A stretch of 64,000 nucleotides of DNA from Sulfodiicoccus acidiphilus (lineage in GTDB: Archaea > Thermoproteota > Thermoprotei_A > Sulfolobales > Sulfolobaceae). Position numbers and translations under genes: made by a program. The DNA is taken from positions 1,537,982 through 1,601,981 of the forward strand of contig NZ_AP018553.1 in NCBI RefSeq assembly GCF_003967175.1, in the 5' to 3' direction. Shown here in pieces: positions 16,180-26,953 of this stretch (the first letter of the stretch is position 1; every line of letters starts with the position of its first letter). Below the pieces are notes generated by a model, which saw only the letters and a program-made list of their open reading frames with translations, made no database searches and had not been told where the DNA came from.

Positions 16180-18012
16180 ATGGCCTCCGTCATGTCAGTG
16201 AAGAACTTGGTCGCTGGCTACTACACTCCAACAGGAGTGATCGTTACTGTTACAGGGGTGTCCTTCGACGTTAACGAGGGAGAGATATTCGCCATCGTTG
16301 GGGAGTCCGGATGTGGCAAAAGCACTTTGGCCGCAGCTATATATAGACTCCTTAAACCTCCCGGCAAAGTATTCCACGGAAAAGTCCTCTTTCATGGAAG
16401 AGATCTGTTGGAGTTAAATGAAGAGGAGGTAAGGAAAATTAGAGGAAAGGAGATCTCCTACGTTCCGCAGTACGCCATGGACGCACTGGATCCGGTTAGT
16501 AAGATTGGAAAACTGATGAAGAGATTCCTAGAAGAGCACGATTACAACGAGGGAGAGGCGGAAAGGGAGGTAGTTGAGAAACTCAAGATGATGAGGCTCC
16601 CCGAACAAGTTGTGAACATGTATCCGATGGAGTTGTCGGGAGGAATGAGACAGCGAGTCGTGCTCGCCACGTCTATGCTTCTCAACCCAAGATTGGTGAT
16701 TTTGGACGAACCCACTACAGGCCTGGACGTACTGGTCCAATATGGAATATTGAAGGATCTGAAGCAGGTGCAGAGGCAGCTGGGATTTTCAGTGATAATA
16801 ATATCCCACGATCTGCCGATGATAATGATGTTAGCGGATAGGGTCAGCGTGATGTATGCTGGCGAGTTGGTGGAGGTTGGAGCGAGAGATCAATTGCTTG
16901 AGAACCCTAAGCACCCCTACACCTCGTTGCTCCTTAGGAGCGTTCCATCCATTATGAAGAGACGCGACAAGCTACTCACGATACCCGGAAGCCCACCTCT
17001 CTTAACTTCCTTACCCAAAGCGTGTAGGTTCTCTCCCCGCTGTCCCTTCAAGGTAGACGCCTGTGAGGAGGGTCACCCCGTCCTCGCCGGTAATTCCCAC
17101 ACCTGGAGGTGTTTCGTGACACAGGACGGAAGAGACGTGAATTCGCTCTCACTTCCAATCGATTACTTCGGAGGAGAAGAGGTGACAGAGGGTAAAACGG
17201 GCACCGCGTCTGAGGGAGACGTCGTAATGGAGGTGAGGAACCTGACCAAGGTGTTCAGAGTAGGAAGGGGGCTTATAAGTAAGGAGGACTTGGTCGCTGT
17301 CAACAACGTTTCCTTCACGTTGAGGCGTAACCTAATCACGGCCTTGGTTGGAGGAAGCGGACACGGAAAGTCTACTATTGCCAGGATACTAGCTGGGATA
17401 GAGCGACAGACCTCTGGAGAGGTGTTCGTCAAGGGGAAAGACTACTCCTCGTTTTCCTCTAGGAACACGAGGGAGTACAGATCTGAGGTGCAGATGATTT
17501 TCCAAGATCCTTACTCATCCCTAGATCCGAGACACACGGTGAAGTGGCACATTGAGAGGCCCCTGAGGCTCCACGGCAAGGTGAAGAACGACGAAGAACT
17601 CGAATCAAAGGTGAGAGAGATCCTAAACGTGGTGGGTTTAAGGCCAGCGGAACGTTATGTGGGTAAGTTACCCCACCAACTCTCTGGAGGCGAACGCCAA
17701 AGAACTGCTGTGGCAAGGGCGTTAGCCGTCGAGCCTGAAGTTCTGATCGCCGACGAGCCTGTGTCGATGTTAGACGCATCGGTCAGAGCTGGAGTTCTAA
17801 ACTTGCTGAAGAAGCTCAAGGGGTTTGGAATGAGTATACTGTACATCACACACGATCTCGCTACAGTCTCCTACGTCGCCGACGAAATGATGGTGATCCA
17901 TAATGGCCAAATAGTGGAGAGGGGGGAAGTGTGGCAGGTGATAAACTCCCCTTCTCACGAGTACACTAAAGCCCTCATAGAAGCCGTGCCTGATCCGTAC
18001 AAGAGGTTGTGA
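16180..18012 (+). CDS. Opp-type ABC transporter ATPase, DppD and DppF fused, copy 1
   Basis: Two ABC ATPase domains in one chain energise import by the permease pair downstream. Numbering from the frame's first ATG (16135), Walker A is at 56-63 (GESGCGKS) and 406-413 (GGSGHGKS). The first domain has LSGGMRQ at 167-173 and Walker B VILDEPTTG; the second has LSGGERQ and IADEP. Between them lies an oligo-HPY region with Cys 297, 303, 310 and 326; in some DppD proteins such cysteines hold a [4Fe-4S] cluster. The start is uncertain: ATG 16180 or 16192 aligns best with the paralogue, while 16135 adds an unmatched leader. Usually these domains are separate OppD and OppF proteins. Confidence 0.9.
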   Translation: MASVMSVKNLVAGYYTPTGVIVTVTGVSFDVNEGEIFAIVGESGCGKSTLAAAIYRLLKPPGKVFHGKVLFHGRDLLELNEEEVRKIRGKEISYVPQYAMDALDPVSKIGKLMKRFLEEHDYNEGEAEREVVEKLKMMRLPEQVVNMYPMELSGGMRQRVVLATSMLLNPRLVILDEPTTGLDVLVQYGILKDLKQVQRQLGFSVIIISHDLPMIMMLADRVSVMYAGELVEVGARDQLLENPKHPYTSLLLRSVPSIMKRRDKLLTIPGSPPLLTSLPKACRFSPRCPFKVDACEEGHPVLAGNSHTWRCFVTQDGRDVNSLSLPIDYFGGEEVTEGKTGTASEGDVVMEVRNLTKVFRVGRGLISKEDLVAVNNVSFTLRRNLITALVGGSGHGKSTIARILAGIERQTSGEVFVKGKDYSSFSSRNTREYRSEVQMIFQDPYSSLDPRHTVKWHIERPLRLHGKVKNDEELESKVREILNVVGLRPAERYVGKLPHQLSGGERQRTAVARALAVEPEVLIADEPVSMLDASVRAGVLNLLKKLKGFGMSILYITHDLATVSYVADEMMVIHNGQIVERGEVWQVINSPSHEYTKALIEAVPDPYKRL

Positions 18013-18071
18013 ATTCCCCCTTGCTATTTCCCTTAACTTGCCCCCTACGTGCTTTCATATATTAGAAAATC

Positions 18072-18080
18072 TTTATATAC
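18072..18080 (+). promoter_or_regulatory. TATA box before the permease genes, copy 1
   Basis: TTTATATAC is centred 26-27 bases before the permease ATG at 18102, indicating a second, leaderless transcript for the two permeases. Confidence 0.6.
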
Positions 18081-18101
18081 CATGTCATCTAAATCACTGC
18101 G

Positions 18102-19124
18102 ATGGACATTAAAGGGGTTAAGGTCATCATAAGGAAAGTTGTCATGTACGTCGTAGCGTTCTTCTTGGCCATAACCGTTAACTTCATTCTACCGAGGCTA
18201 ATGCCGGGGAGCGTCCTTTCCACATTGTACGCAGAACTATCTGGAGCGTCCTCTGGACTCTCCGCCAGTACTGCTGTGGGAGGAGTCGCTGGGATTCAGC
18301 AGAACATCCGCGCCCTTGAGGCGGAATTCGGCCTCACCCCTCAACCTCTCCCTGTTCAATACGGGAAGTATTTACTCGGTGTATTCACAGGACATTTAGG
18401 GGTCTCGATAACTTACTATCCTCTCTCAGTCTCGCACATAATAGCCTCGTCCATATGGTTGTCCATAGGGGAGGTGGTCGTCGCCGCTACTGTGGCCTTC
18501 TTCTTAGGATCTTGGCTTGGCTCTCTTGGAGCCGTCAGGAGGGGAGGAAAACGTGACGGAGTAATAGTAGCAATTGTTTCCATCCTGGCCACCGTCCCGG
18601 CGTTCGTTGTCATTATGTATTTAGAAATGTTCTTCTCAGCTCAGTTGGGCTGGTTTCCAATAAGTTACCCCACTGTCACCCCCAATTTGAGTGGGGTCGA
18701 GAAGCTCCTGAGTTTCTATTTCCTCCCCATGGTAGGCTTTATGGCCTCCCTACTGTCGGGTTTCGTACTTGGAATGAGAAATACAATGATACACACCCTG
18801 AAGGACAACTACGTTCTGTATGAAGAGGCATTGGGTTTCAGACCTAGGACCATAAGGAACACCGTTTACAGGAACTCCAGGCTTCCCAACATAACTAACT
18901 TCGCAATTACGTTGGGAATAGGCATAAGCGCGGCACTCACGATAGAGGGACTGTTGGGCATACCTGGAACCGGCTATTACTTGGGACAGGCCCTCGTCAA
19001 TAGAGACATACCGTTGTTGCAAGGTATCTTCCTAGTCATAGTTATAATGATGATAGTCTCTCTTGCAGTCGTGGACGTCACTTACAGTATCTTAGATCCG
19101 CGTGTTAGGAGGGGAAGCTCGTGA
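18102..19124 (+). CDS. Opp/Dpp-type ABC transporter permease B, copy 1
   Basis: Integral membrane permease of 340 residues with about six hydrophobic segments. The start (VVMYVVAFFLAITVNFILPRL) and the MPGS motif are typical of DppB/OppB. The binding-protein-dependent loop with an EALGFR coupling helix appears near residues 243-248, and YSILDPRVRRG ends the protein as in the family. It overlaps the second permease by four bases (GTGA), so the two are translationally coupled and form the channel for the double ATPase. Confidence 0.92.
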   Translation: MDIKGVKVIIRKVVMYVVAFFLAITVNFILPRLMPGSVLSTLYAELSGASSGLSASTAVGGVAGIQQNIRALEAEFGLTPQPLPVQYGKYLLGVFTGHLGVSITYYPLSVSHIIASSIWLSIGEVVVAATVAFFLGSWLGSLGAVRRGGKRDGVIVAIVSILATVPAFVVIMYLEMFFSAQLGWFPISYPTVTPNLSGVEKLLSFYFLPMVGFMASLLSGFVLGMRNTMIHTLKDNYVLYEEALGFRPRTIRNTVYRNSRLPNITNFAITLGIGISAALTIEGLLGIPGTGYYLGQALVNRDIPLLQGIFLVIVIMMIVSLAVVDVTYSILDPRVRRGSS

Positions 19125-20065
19125 GTTCTTCCTCAATGTTGAGGAACGTTAGGACCGCCCTTTCGACGAACAAGTATATGACGGCAGGACTGGCCATAGT
19201 TCTGGCCGACTTGGTGTTCGGAATAATTGGGGCGCTATGGACCCCATATCCTCCAAACGCGATGTTCAATCCTTCTCAACCTCCATCCCTGGCACACCTC
19301 TTGGGCACCGACGGTTACGGCCACGACGTGTTCTCGGAGATGATGGCAGATACGTTACCGACACTGCTGGTGGGTTTCGCGGTGGGTTTGGGGAACGCAT
19401 TGATAGCGTTGGTAGTCGGCTTAGTCGGTGGGTATTACGGCGAGGGTATATGGGGGGCTGTCATAGACGTGGCGACGATACTGGCCCTCACCATACCTGG
19501 GATAATTCTCCTAGTCGTGATAGGGGCCTACTTCGCTTCCGCTAAGGCGGCCTTAGGTTACGGAGTCGTGGTGTTGGCTCTATCGCTCACGGGTTGGGCG
19601 TGGGGAGCTAAGGTGATCAGATCTCAAGTGCTCTCGATATCGAAGGAGGAGTATATCCTCGCCTCGAAAATAGTGGGAGAGAGGTCTTCCAGAATCATAT
19701 TTGGCCAAGTACTCCCTCCCGTACTGCCGTTGGCTGTGGGCGGATTCCTCTTCGGGACGCTCTACGGCATACTTTCACTGGTTACGGCAGAGTTTTGGGG
19801 GGTCATTCCGGTCTCTACCCAAAACTTGGGAACCATGCTCTCTCTAATAGCTTCAAGCGGTGCCTACTTGACTAATCAGTGGTGGTGGATACTGGGAGCC
19901 ATGCTACCCATACTCGTCCTAGCCGTGGGAATAGGTTTTATGAACATCGGGTTCGATCAGATAGCAGATCCAAGACTGAAGGAACAGAAAACGACGAGTC
20001 AGGAAAAGATTCAGGTCTCTACGGACGAGGGAGAGATAGAGGTTCTCCTGAAGGAAACAAGTTAG
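19121..20065 (+). CDS. Opp/Dpp-type ABC transporter permease C, copy 1
   Basis: Second permease, 314 residues. LAHLLGTDGYGHDVFSEMM near residue 55 is the DppC/OppC signature and about six membrane segments follow. The coupling-helix region is around SKEEYILASKIVG. A charged cytoplasmic tail of about 30 residues follows IADPRLKEQ. The GTG start overlaps the permease B stop. T-rich sequence after the stop (20069-20085) may terminate the operon. Confidence 0.92.
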   Translation: MSSSSMLRNVRTALSTNKYMTAGLAIVLADLVFGIIGALWTPYPPNAMFNPSQPPSLAHLLGTDGYGHDVFSEMMADTLPTLLVGFAVGLGNALIALVVGLVGGYYGEGIWGAVIDVATILALTIPGIILLVVIGAYFASAKAALGYGVVVLALSLTGWAWGAKVIRSQVLSISKEEYILASKIVGERSSRIIFGQVLPPVLPLAVGGFLFGTLYGILSLVTAEFWGVIPVSTQNLGTMLSLIASSGAYLTNQWWWILGAMLPILVLAVGIGFMNIGFDQIADPRLKEQKTTSQEKIQVSTDEGEIEVLLKETS

Positions 20066-20173
20066 GGTTTTTCATTTTTATATTCTAAAATTTTCATTTC
20101 TAACTAACCTATTGAAACGGCAAAGCGGCTCGAAACTCCATCACTCATAATAGCTTAAATTTACGGCGATCAC

Positions 20174-22400
20174 GTGTGGGTTGAGTTGTCGTCGGACAGA
20201 GTAGATCGACTACTCAGAAGTATGTCGCTAGAGGAGAAAGTAGCCCAACTTCAGGGTATATCCATCTACAAGCTGGTGGAAGACGGTCAGTTCTCTACCT
20301 CGAACGCAGACAAATTCATAGCCAACGGCATAGGCCACATATCTAGAGTAGGTGGGACAAGACTGGGACTTCGTCCCAAAGACGTAGCTAAGTTGGTTAA
20401 CCAGATACAAAAGTACCTAGTGGAGAGGGGTAAAGTGCCCGCAATCGTCCACGAGGAAGCCTTGAGCGGTTTAATGGCGCCTACTGCAACGATCTTCCCC
20501 CAAGCAATAGGGTTGGCCAGTTCGTTCGACGTTGAACTACTGGAGGAGATCGGATCTACGATAGGTAGACAGACGAGGTCGGTGGGAGCTGTTCAAGCAC
20601 TCTCCCCCGTCTTAGACGTAGTTTGGGATCCACGATGGGGAGGGTTGAAGAGACGTACGGGGAGGACCCGTATCTGGTGGCATCCCTCGGCGTATCTTAC
20701 ATCAAGGGACTTCAAAGGGAGCGAGTGGTCGCTACGGCCAAGCACTTCGCCGCCCACGGCGTACCAGAGGGGGCAGGAACACGGCACAAGTACATGTAGG
20801 GGAGAGAGACCTCAGGGAGGTGTTTCTTCTCCCGTTCGAAGCCGCGGTTAAGGTGGCTAAAGTGAAGTCAATTATGGCGGCGTATCACGACCTGAACGGG
20901 GTCCCGTGTCACGTTGACAAGTGGTTACTGACCGAGATCCTCAGGAAGGAGTGGGGTTTCGATGGAAATGTGGTCTCCGATTACGACGCTATAAGGATGT
21001 TAATAGACGTCCACAGGATCGCGGAAGACGAATTGGACGCCGCCGTTCAAGCTCTAGAGGCGGGAGTAACTATAGAACTTCCCGATTCCCCAGCGTGTTT
21101 CTCTAGAATTGTAGACGCCGTCAAAGCTGGTAAGCTTTCCGAGGCTGTAGTAGATGAAAGGGTGAGGGAAGTTTTGAGGGTCAAAGAGTGGACCGGAGTA
21201 CTAGACAACCCCTTTGTAAACGAGTCTGAGGTTCCGGAGAAGCTGGATTCGAAAGCGGCACGCGAGCTGTCCTTGAGGGCAGCTAGGGAATCTATAGTTC
21301 TATTGAAAAATAACGGGGTTCTACCTTTGAGTAAGACCCTCTCGTCCGTATCCATCATTGGACCTAACGCCTTCTCTGGAAGAAGTTTGATGGGAGATTA
21401 CCACTATCCATCGCACGTCGGTATAGAGGCGGGGGAGCCGGAGACGATCTCTATACTTCAGGGAATCAAGGAGAAGGTTCCGGTGGTTCACTTCGCCGCG
21501 GGTTGTGAAGTGAGTGGGAGTTCGACAGAAGGGTTTAGGGAGGCCGTTGAGGTGGCGGAGAGGGGACAAGTGATAGTGGCAGTAGTGGGGGAGAGGTCGG
21601 GAGGATTCTGGCTCAATGACCCTCGCCTGTCCTCTGGAGAAGGTGTTGACAGAGCTTCCCTGGATTTGCCTGGAGCGCAGTCCGGTTTGCTGCGGGAATT
21701 ACTAAGACTGGGAAAGCCCTTAGTACTCGTTCTAGTCAACGGCAGGCCCCTCGCCATAGGAGAGTTTGTGGAGCGAGTTGACGCAGTCTTAGAGGCCTGG
21801 TATCCAGGCGAGGAAGGGGGAAGAGCAGTTGCCGACGTCCTGTTCGGAGACTACAACCCTTCAGGTAGACTTCCAATTTCCATACCAAGAGCCGTGGGTT
21901 CCATCCCTAATTACTACTACAGGCACCCCTCATCCTACAAAAGGTACGTGGAGCTCGATTCGGAGCCGCTATTTCCTTTCGGTCACGGTCTGAGTTACAC
22001 GAGCTTCCGATACTCGTCCCTCAAAGTGGAGCCGAAGTCAGTGGAACCTGGAGGTTACGTGAAAGTTTCAGTGCAGGTCGAGAACGTAGGGACGCGCTTT
22101 GGTACTGAAGTGGTTCAACTCTACGTTTCTAAGAAAAAGGCGTCTGTATCGAGGCCCGTGAGGCAACTCAAGGGTTTCAAACGGGTTAGCCTCGACCCCC
22201 AGGAGCGCGCTATCGTCCACTTTAAAGTTCCCTTGTCAGCTTTGGGATTTTTAGATAGAGACATGCGGTGGGTCTTAGAGAGTGGTGAATACGTCGTAGA
22301 AGTGGGGAGTTCGTCCAGCGAGATTAAAGTTCTCGACAGTTTCGAGGTTGTAAGGGAGAAAGCGGTCATTAGAAATGAATTTTTCTCAGAGATTTGTTAG
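20174..22400 (+). pseudogene. GH3 beta-glucosidase/beta-xylosidase, two frameshifts
   Basis: Glycoside hydrolase family 3 enzyme, about 742 residues when repaired, matching the archaeal beta-xylosidase/beta-glucosidase size. The first frame (from GTG 20174, SLEEKVAQLQG) breaks in DPRWG. Adding one G to the G4 run at 20637-20640 restores WGRVEETYGEDPYLV and KHFAAHGVPEG. Adding one G to the G5 run at 20769-20773 restores RNTAQVHVGERDLREVFLLPF. The rest has the nucleophile Asp in NVVSDYDAI, the C-terminal sandwich domain (ESIVLLKNNGVLPL, LFPFGHGLSYT) and a fibronectin-like domain. Without repair the catalytic domain is lost. It presumably cuts oligosaccharides delivered by the transporter just upstream. 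Confidence 0.9.
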
Positions 22401-22786
22401 TAGCAATACTTCGAACGATTTTAAGTTAGGTCGCTCCTTGCGACGGTCCTGAGTGGAAGGAGAAGCGCAATAGAGGGACGTAGCTTTCAGGAACTACCGT
22501 CGTACTGTTTGAAGCAAAATAAAATACTATCTGATTTCCATACAGATGATGTTTATATCTAAATCGTTTTTATAAACTAAGGACTAAGTTCATGATATTC
22601 ACCACAAATAATAATAAATTTTTCACAGATAAATAACATGGTTCTGGTGAAGAGATAGTGCGAACGATAAAGAGCCGACGCGTCAATATCTTGAATATAG
22701 TTCTCTAATGTAAAAAATATAGTGATACGGATGTGTTACAATAAAGTTTATATAACGGTGCAAGAGAGACTCAGAGAGGAAGTGAA
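22401..22786 (+). other. AT-rich promoter region of the second transporter operon
   Basis: No gene is seen in these 386 bases. GTTTATATAA at 22746-22755 is a TATA box about 36 bases before the ATG at 22787, and GAGAGGA at 22774-22780 is a possible ribosome-binding site if the leader is long enough to include it. Confidence 0.5.
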
Positions 22787-24925
22787 ATGAAGAAAATGAA
22801 AAAACAGTTTAATATGTCCTCGCAAATAAAGATAATCGCACTGGTAGTAACTGCGCTCACAATTGGTGGTGGTTTACTTCCGATGTCCCTAGGTCTAGTT
22901 GCGAACGCTCAAAGTCCTCCAACTTTCTCCTACGCGTCCAGTTATCCCGTGTTCACTGTAACAACAGGGTCCGGTTTGTTACCTACAAGCAACTGGAACG
23001 TGTTTGGAGCAGGAGCTCACGGAGACAACAATTGGGAGGACTGGATCTACCAGCCCTTAGCAGACGCCGATTTCATGACAGGCCAGCTCTATCCGATTCT
23101 TGCTAAAAACTGGACCTTCGCCGACAACAACCACGAGATGATCGTCAACCTGAGACGGGGTATAGTGTTCTACTACAATGGAACTTGGAGCAACGGATCT
23201 AACGTCGTCATCACGTGGCCTTTCACGTCTAAGGACGTTCTAGCTACCTTCAAGGACTACTTCGCCGTTTACGGGAACCCCTACAACGTGACCGTGACAG
23301 CTAACGGACCCTATCAAGTGATCTTCTACTCGGGTACCGTTAACATACCCTACGACTACTACACAATTCTGACGACCTACATACTTCCGTGGGAGCAGTA
23401 CGGAAACTTGAGCAGTCCGACCACCGCAGTTATATCTGTTCCTGTGGGTACAGGTCCATATTACCTCTACAAGGCTACCCCGACTCAGGCCTACTTCCTC
23501 AGGAACCCAGACTTCTGGATCCCGGGGAGGCCCTTCATTCCCGAGATATCATTCATACCAGCCACCAGCAACGCCTACTCCTACGGCCTCTTGGCCAAGG
23601 GACAGGCTCAGTGGGGAGGTACCGGAAGCACTGGTTCCACCCCGTTCTCGAAGCTTTTCACTTACGCTAATCCGACTTACTATGGAGGGATGGCTAGTAT
23701 AGGCAACGGTTCTGGCGGGCAACCGTCTTTCCTGTGGATAAACTACGAGAAGCTAAACTACTGGCCTTGGAACGAGACGTGGTTCAGGTACGCCCTCTCC
23801 ATAGCTCTGAATAGGACGGCCATTAGCGTCGGAAGCCAATTCGGTATCACCACGGGTGCCCCTCCGACATCGGCCACGTTCCTCCCATCGCCAATGGAAC
23901 AGGAATGGATAAACTCCTCGGTGATTCAGGAAGCCAGCACCGTGGATCAGTACAATGTGTCTGGCGCCCTCAGCATACTCGAGTCTCACGGACTCAAGAT
24001 CGTTAACGGACAACTCAGTTTCCCCAACGGGACTCCTTTGCCTGCTGTGACAATGATAAACTACGAGGGCTTCTCAGATACGTTCGCCACTAGCGTTCTG
24101 ATAGCCAACGAGTTGAAGCAGAACCTAGGCTTACAGGTCTCAGTGATATCGGTCCCTCCGAGCGAGATGTTCACCGATGAAGACGCTGGACAGTACGACC
24201 TCATTTACTGGCTGACTAACGCCTACTCTCCGTACTTCGTATACGACTCCGCCTTCATACCACCTCTCGAGCAACTTCCAAATGGGACCTTCGTAACTAA
24301 CGTGACTGCTCTCAACGGTACGATCTACACCGACCCAGGTAGGTGGGTGCCACCTCAACAGTTCATAAACCTCTGGATAGAGGCGGGAGAGACCACTAAC
24401 GTTACTCAGTTGAGACAGATATACAGCGCGATGGCTGCGATACTGACGAAAGACCTACCAGCCATACCTGTGGTCTTCGACGCGTACCCGAGGTACGAGT
24501 ACGAGACGCAGTACTACGTGGGCTTCTCGACTCCACTCTACTTCTACACTTGGAACGTCGAACCTTGGATAGAGGGGAACGAGTTGATGTTACTCAACAT
24601 AGCTCCTAGGCCACCTGGCATGACGCAATCCCAAATGGTCGCCTACACTAAGGCCGCGTGGAACGACTTAACAAGTTTCCTCTACGGTACTTCAAACACC
24701 GCTACACCTCAGTCACTACTTAACATGTTGCAACCTACAACGACTACGACCACACCCCCTCCACCAACAACTAACACTACCACCAACCACACCACCACAA
24801 CGCCTCCCACCACCACACCACCTCCATCTCACCCCGGAATCAGCGCAGCTGAAATCGCGGCCATCGTCGTCGTAGTGATCGTGGTAGTGGCAGTAGTGGC
24901 AGTGGTAGCCCTGAGGAGAAGGTAA
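22787..24925 (+). CDS. Opp-family ABC transporter binding protein (oligosaccharide type), copy 2
   Basis: Paralogue of the binding protein at 13712, 712 residues. It has a Sec signal (hydrophobic stretch about 14-38, LGLVANAQSP), a binding domain starting FSYASSYP, many N-x-S/T sites, a Thr/Pro linker and the same C-terminal anchor and RRR end. Compared with copy 1 it lacks about 65 residues, largely in the segment before DYERWVPPQQF (copy 1 has an extra block near its residues 500-570). It leads a second full binding protein, ATPase and permease set, so it probably handles a different sugar set, perhaps alpha-galactosides given the GH36 gene downstream. Confidence 0.92.
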   Translation: MKKMKKQFNMSSQIKIIALVVTALTIGGGLLPMSLGLVANAQSPPTFSYASSYPVFTVTTGSGLLPTSNWNVFGAGAHGDNNWEDWIYQPLADADFMTGQLYPILAKNWTFADNNHEMIVNLRRGIVFYYNGTWSNGSNVVITWPFTSKDVLATFKDYFAVYGNPYNVTVTANGPYQVIFYSGTVNIPYDYYTILTTYILPWEQYGNLSSPTTAVISVPVGTGPYYLYKATPTQAYFLRNPDFWIPGRPFIPEISFIPATSNAYSYGLLAKGQAQWGGTGSTGSTPFSKLFTYANPTYYGGMASIGNGSGGQPSFLWINYEKLNYWPWNETWFRYALSIALNRTAISVGSQFGITTGAPPTSATFLPSPMEQEWINSSVIQEASTVDQYNVSGALSILESHGLKIVNGQLSFPNGTPLPAVTMINYEGFSDTFATSVLIANELKQNLGLQVSVISVPPSEMFTDEDAGQYDLIYWLTNAYSPYFVYDSAFIPPLEQLPNGTFVTNVTALNGTIYTDPGRWVPPQQFINLWIEAGETTNVTQLRQIYSAMAAILTKDLPAIPVVFDAYPRYEYETQYYVGFSTPLYFYTWNVEPWIEGNELMLLNIAPRPPGMTQSQMVAYTKAAWNDLTSFLYGTSNTATPQSLLNMLQPTTTTTTPPPPTTNTTTNHTTTTPPTTTPPPSHPGISAAEIAAIVVVVIVVVAVVAVVALRRR

Positions 24926-25036
24926 CCCATTTCTGATTTTATCTTTTCTTTTTTCATATATCTCTCCTAGACCTATTCATCAAATAATAACAATTTTTAT
25001 TAAGGGACGTTTAGAGTTTAAAACGGAGATAGAGAC

Positions 25037-26880
25037 TTGAACTCCCTATTGGATGTGGATAGGTTGGTCGCAGGGTATTATACGCCCACAGGAGTCCTAG
25101 TGACAGTCACCGGGGTGACGTTCAACATTGAGCGAGGGGAGATATTCGCTGTAGTTGGGGAATCCGGATGTGGCAAGACCACCTTGGCCGCCGCCATATA
25201 CAGGATCCTGAAGTACCCAGGCAAGGTCTTTCACGGTTCCATAACGTTAGATGGAAAGGACCTTCTACAGATGAGCGAAGACGAAGTCAGAGAGGTCAGA
25301 ATGAAGAAGATATCCTACGTACCTCAGTACGCAATGGACGCCTTAGACCCAGTAACTAAGGTGGGAGACTTCATGAGGAGGGCGCTCGCGGAACACGGGT
25401 ATCCAAGCGACAACATGGACGAACTGATATTGGAGAAGTTGAAACTCATGAGGTTGCCAGAGAGAGTAATTAACATGTACCCGATGGAGCTCTCTGGGGG
25501 ATGAGACAGAGGGTTGTCCTGGCCACCTCGCTTCTCCTAGATCCTGAGTTGGTCATCTTGGACGAACCCACCACTGGTCTCGACGTCTTGGTTCAGTACG
25601 GTATACTCAAAGACTTCAAGTCGATCCAGAGAAACAAGGGCTTCTCGGTCATAATAATCTCCCACGACTTACCGATGATAATGATGTTCGCCGATAGGGT
25701 AGCGATAATGTACGCCGGCGAGTTCGTTGAAGTAGGGAAGAGGGATGACCTCCTGGAAAACCCTAAGCACCCTTACACCTACCTCCTCCTGAGGAGTGTG
25801 CCCTCCCTAGTGAAGAGGAGGGACAGACTGCTCTCCATACCTGGAAACCCTCCGCTGCTAACTACCATACCAGCGAGCTGTCGTTTCGTGGATAGGTGTC
25901 CTTACAGGGTCAACGTTTGCTCAGAGAGACACCCTCTCCTGAGGGGGGATGGAGATCCTTCTCACTTCTCCAGGTGTTTCGTCACAGAAGAATCTAAGAC
26001 CAGCGTCAGCGAACTGCCTCTGTCCGACGACTTCTATGTGAAGACTGAGGAGTTGGAGAACATACAGCCGCTCCTACCTCAGGGACAGGAGGTTCTCGAG
26101 GTCGAGGGACTCACAAAGAAGTTCGTCGTAAGTAAGGGGTTCATGAGGAAGGGAGAGCTCCTGGCCGTCGACGACGTCTCCTTCAAGTTGAGGAGCGGCG
26201 TCATAACCGCCTTAGTGGGAGGGAGTGGACATGGCAAGTCAACCATAGCTCGAATATTGGGGGGAATAGAGACTCAGACAGCGGGGAAGATCGTGGTCGA
26301 CGGCGTCGACTGTTCCCCGCCGTCGACTAGGGAGAAGATGTGGTACAAGTCCAGGGTGCAGATGGTGTTCCAGGACCCCTACTCGTCCCTAGACCCTAGA
26401 CACACCGTGAGGTGGCACATAGAGAGGCCCTTAATTCTCCACAAGAAGGTCTCTAGTCAGGAGGAATTGGAGGAAAGGATCAGGACGACACTTCAAGGCG
26501 TCGGCCTCAAACCACCGGAGAGGTACATGGAGAAGTACCCTCACCAATTGTCGGGTGGGGAGAGACAGAGGGTCGCGGTGGGAAGGGCATTAGCCGTCCA
26601 GCCCAAGGTTCTGATCGCCGACGAGCCGGTCTCGATGTTGGACGCGTCTGTTAGGGCAGGCATACTCAACCTCCTGAAGGGACTGAAGAAACTCGGCGTC
26701 AGCATACTCTACATCACCCACGACATAGCCACCGTCAGTTACGTCGCAGACGAACTAATGGTAATCTACAACGGAAAGATAGTGGAGAAGGGAAACGTGT
26801 GGGACGTTGTGGTTGACCCCAAGCACGAATACACTAAGCAGTTGATCGAAGCTGTACCTGACCCATACAAGAGGCTCTAG
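25037..26880 (+). pseudogene. Opp-type double ABC ATPase, copy 2, one frameshift
   Basis: Paralogue of the fused ATPase at 16180, about 614 residues when repaired. The TTG start (MNSLLDVDRLVAGYYTPTG) is preceded by GGAGAT. The frame stops inside the first signature motif: MELSGG then TGA. The G5 run at 25496-25500 needs one more base to read LSGGMRQRVVLATS as in copy 1. As written, an ATGA overlap would restart translation at 25501 and give two polypeptides, one with Walker A and one with the rest. The second domain has GGSGHGKST, LSGGERQ and IADEPVSM. Cysteines of the oligo-HPY region are kept. The break is probably a sequence error; a split, coupled gene is the alternative. Confidence 0.9.
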
Positions 26881-26912
26881 GGCACCTCACCCTCACACGT
26901 CTATATTGAAAA

Positions 26913-26921
26913 TTTATATAA
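26913..26921 (+). promoter_or_regulatory. TATA box that fixes the start of permease B, copy 2
   Basis: TTTATATAA lies about 37 bases before an in-frame TTG at 26954 that is preceded by GGTGGG. Earlier in-frame starts (from 26906) lie inside or before this promoter. Confidence 0.55.
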
Positions 26922-26953
26922 GCCTAAGTCTAAGGAATACGTATGGTGGGATT

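Noticed and set aside
26906-26953. Upstream in-frame extension of permease B, copy 2
   Set aside because: It covers the TATA box and has no counterpart in copy 1, so TTG 26954 is preferred.
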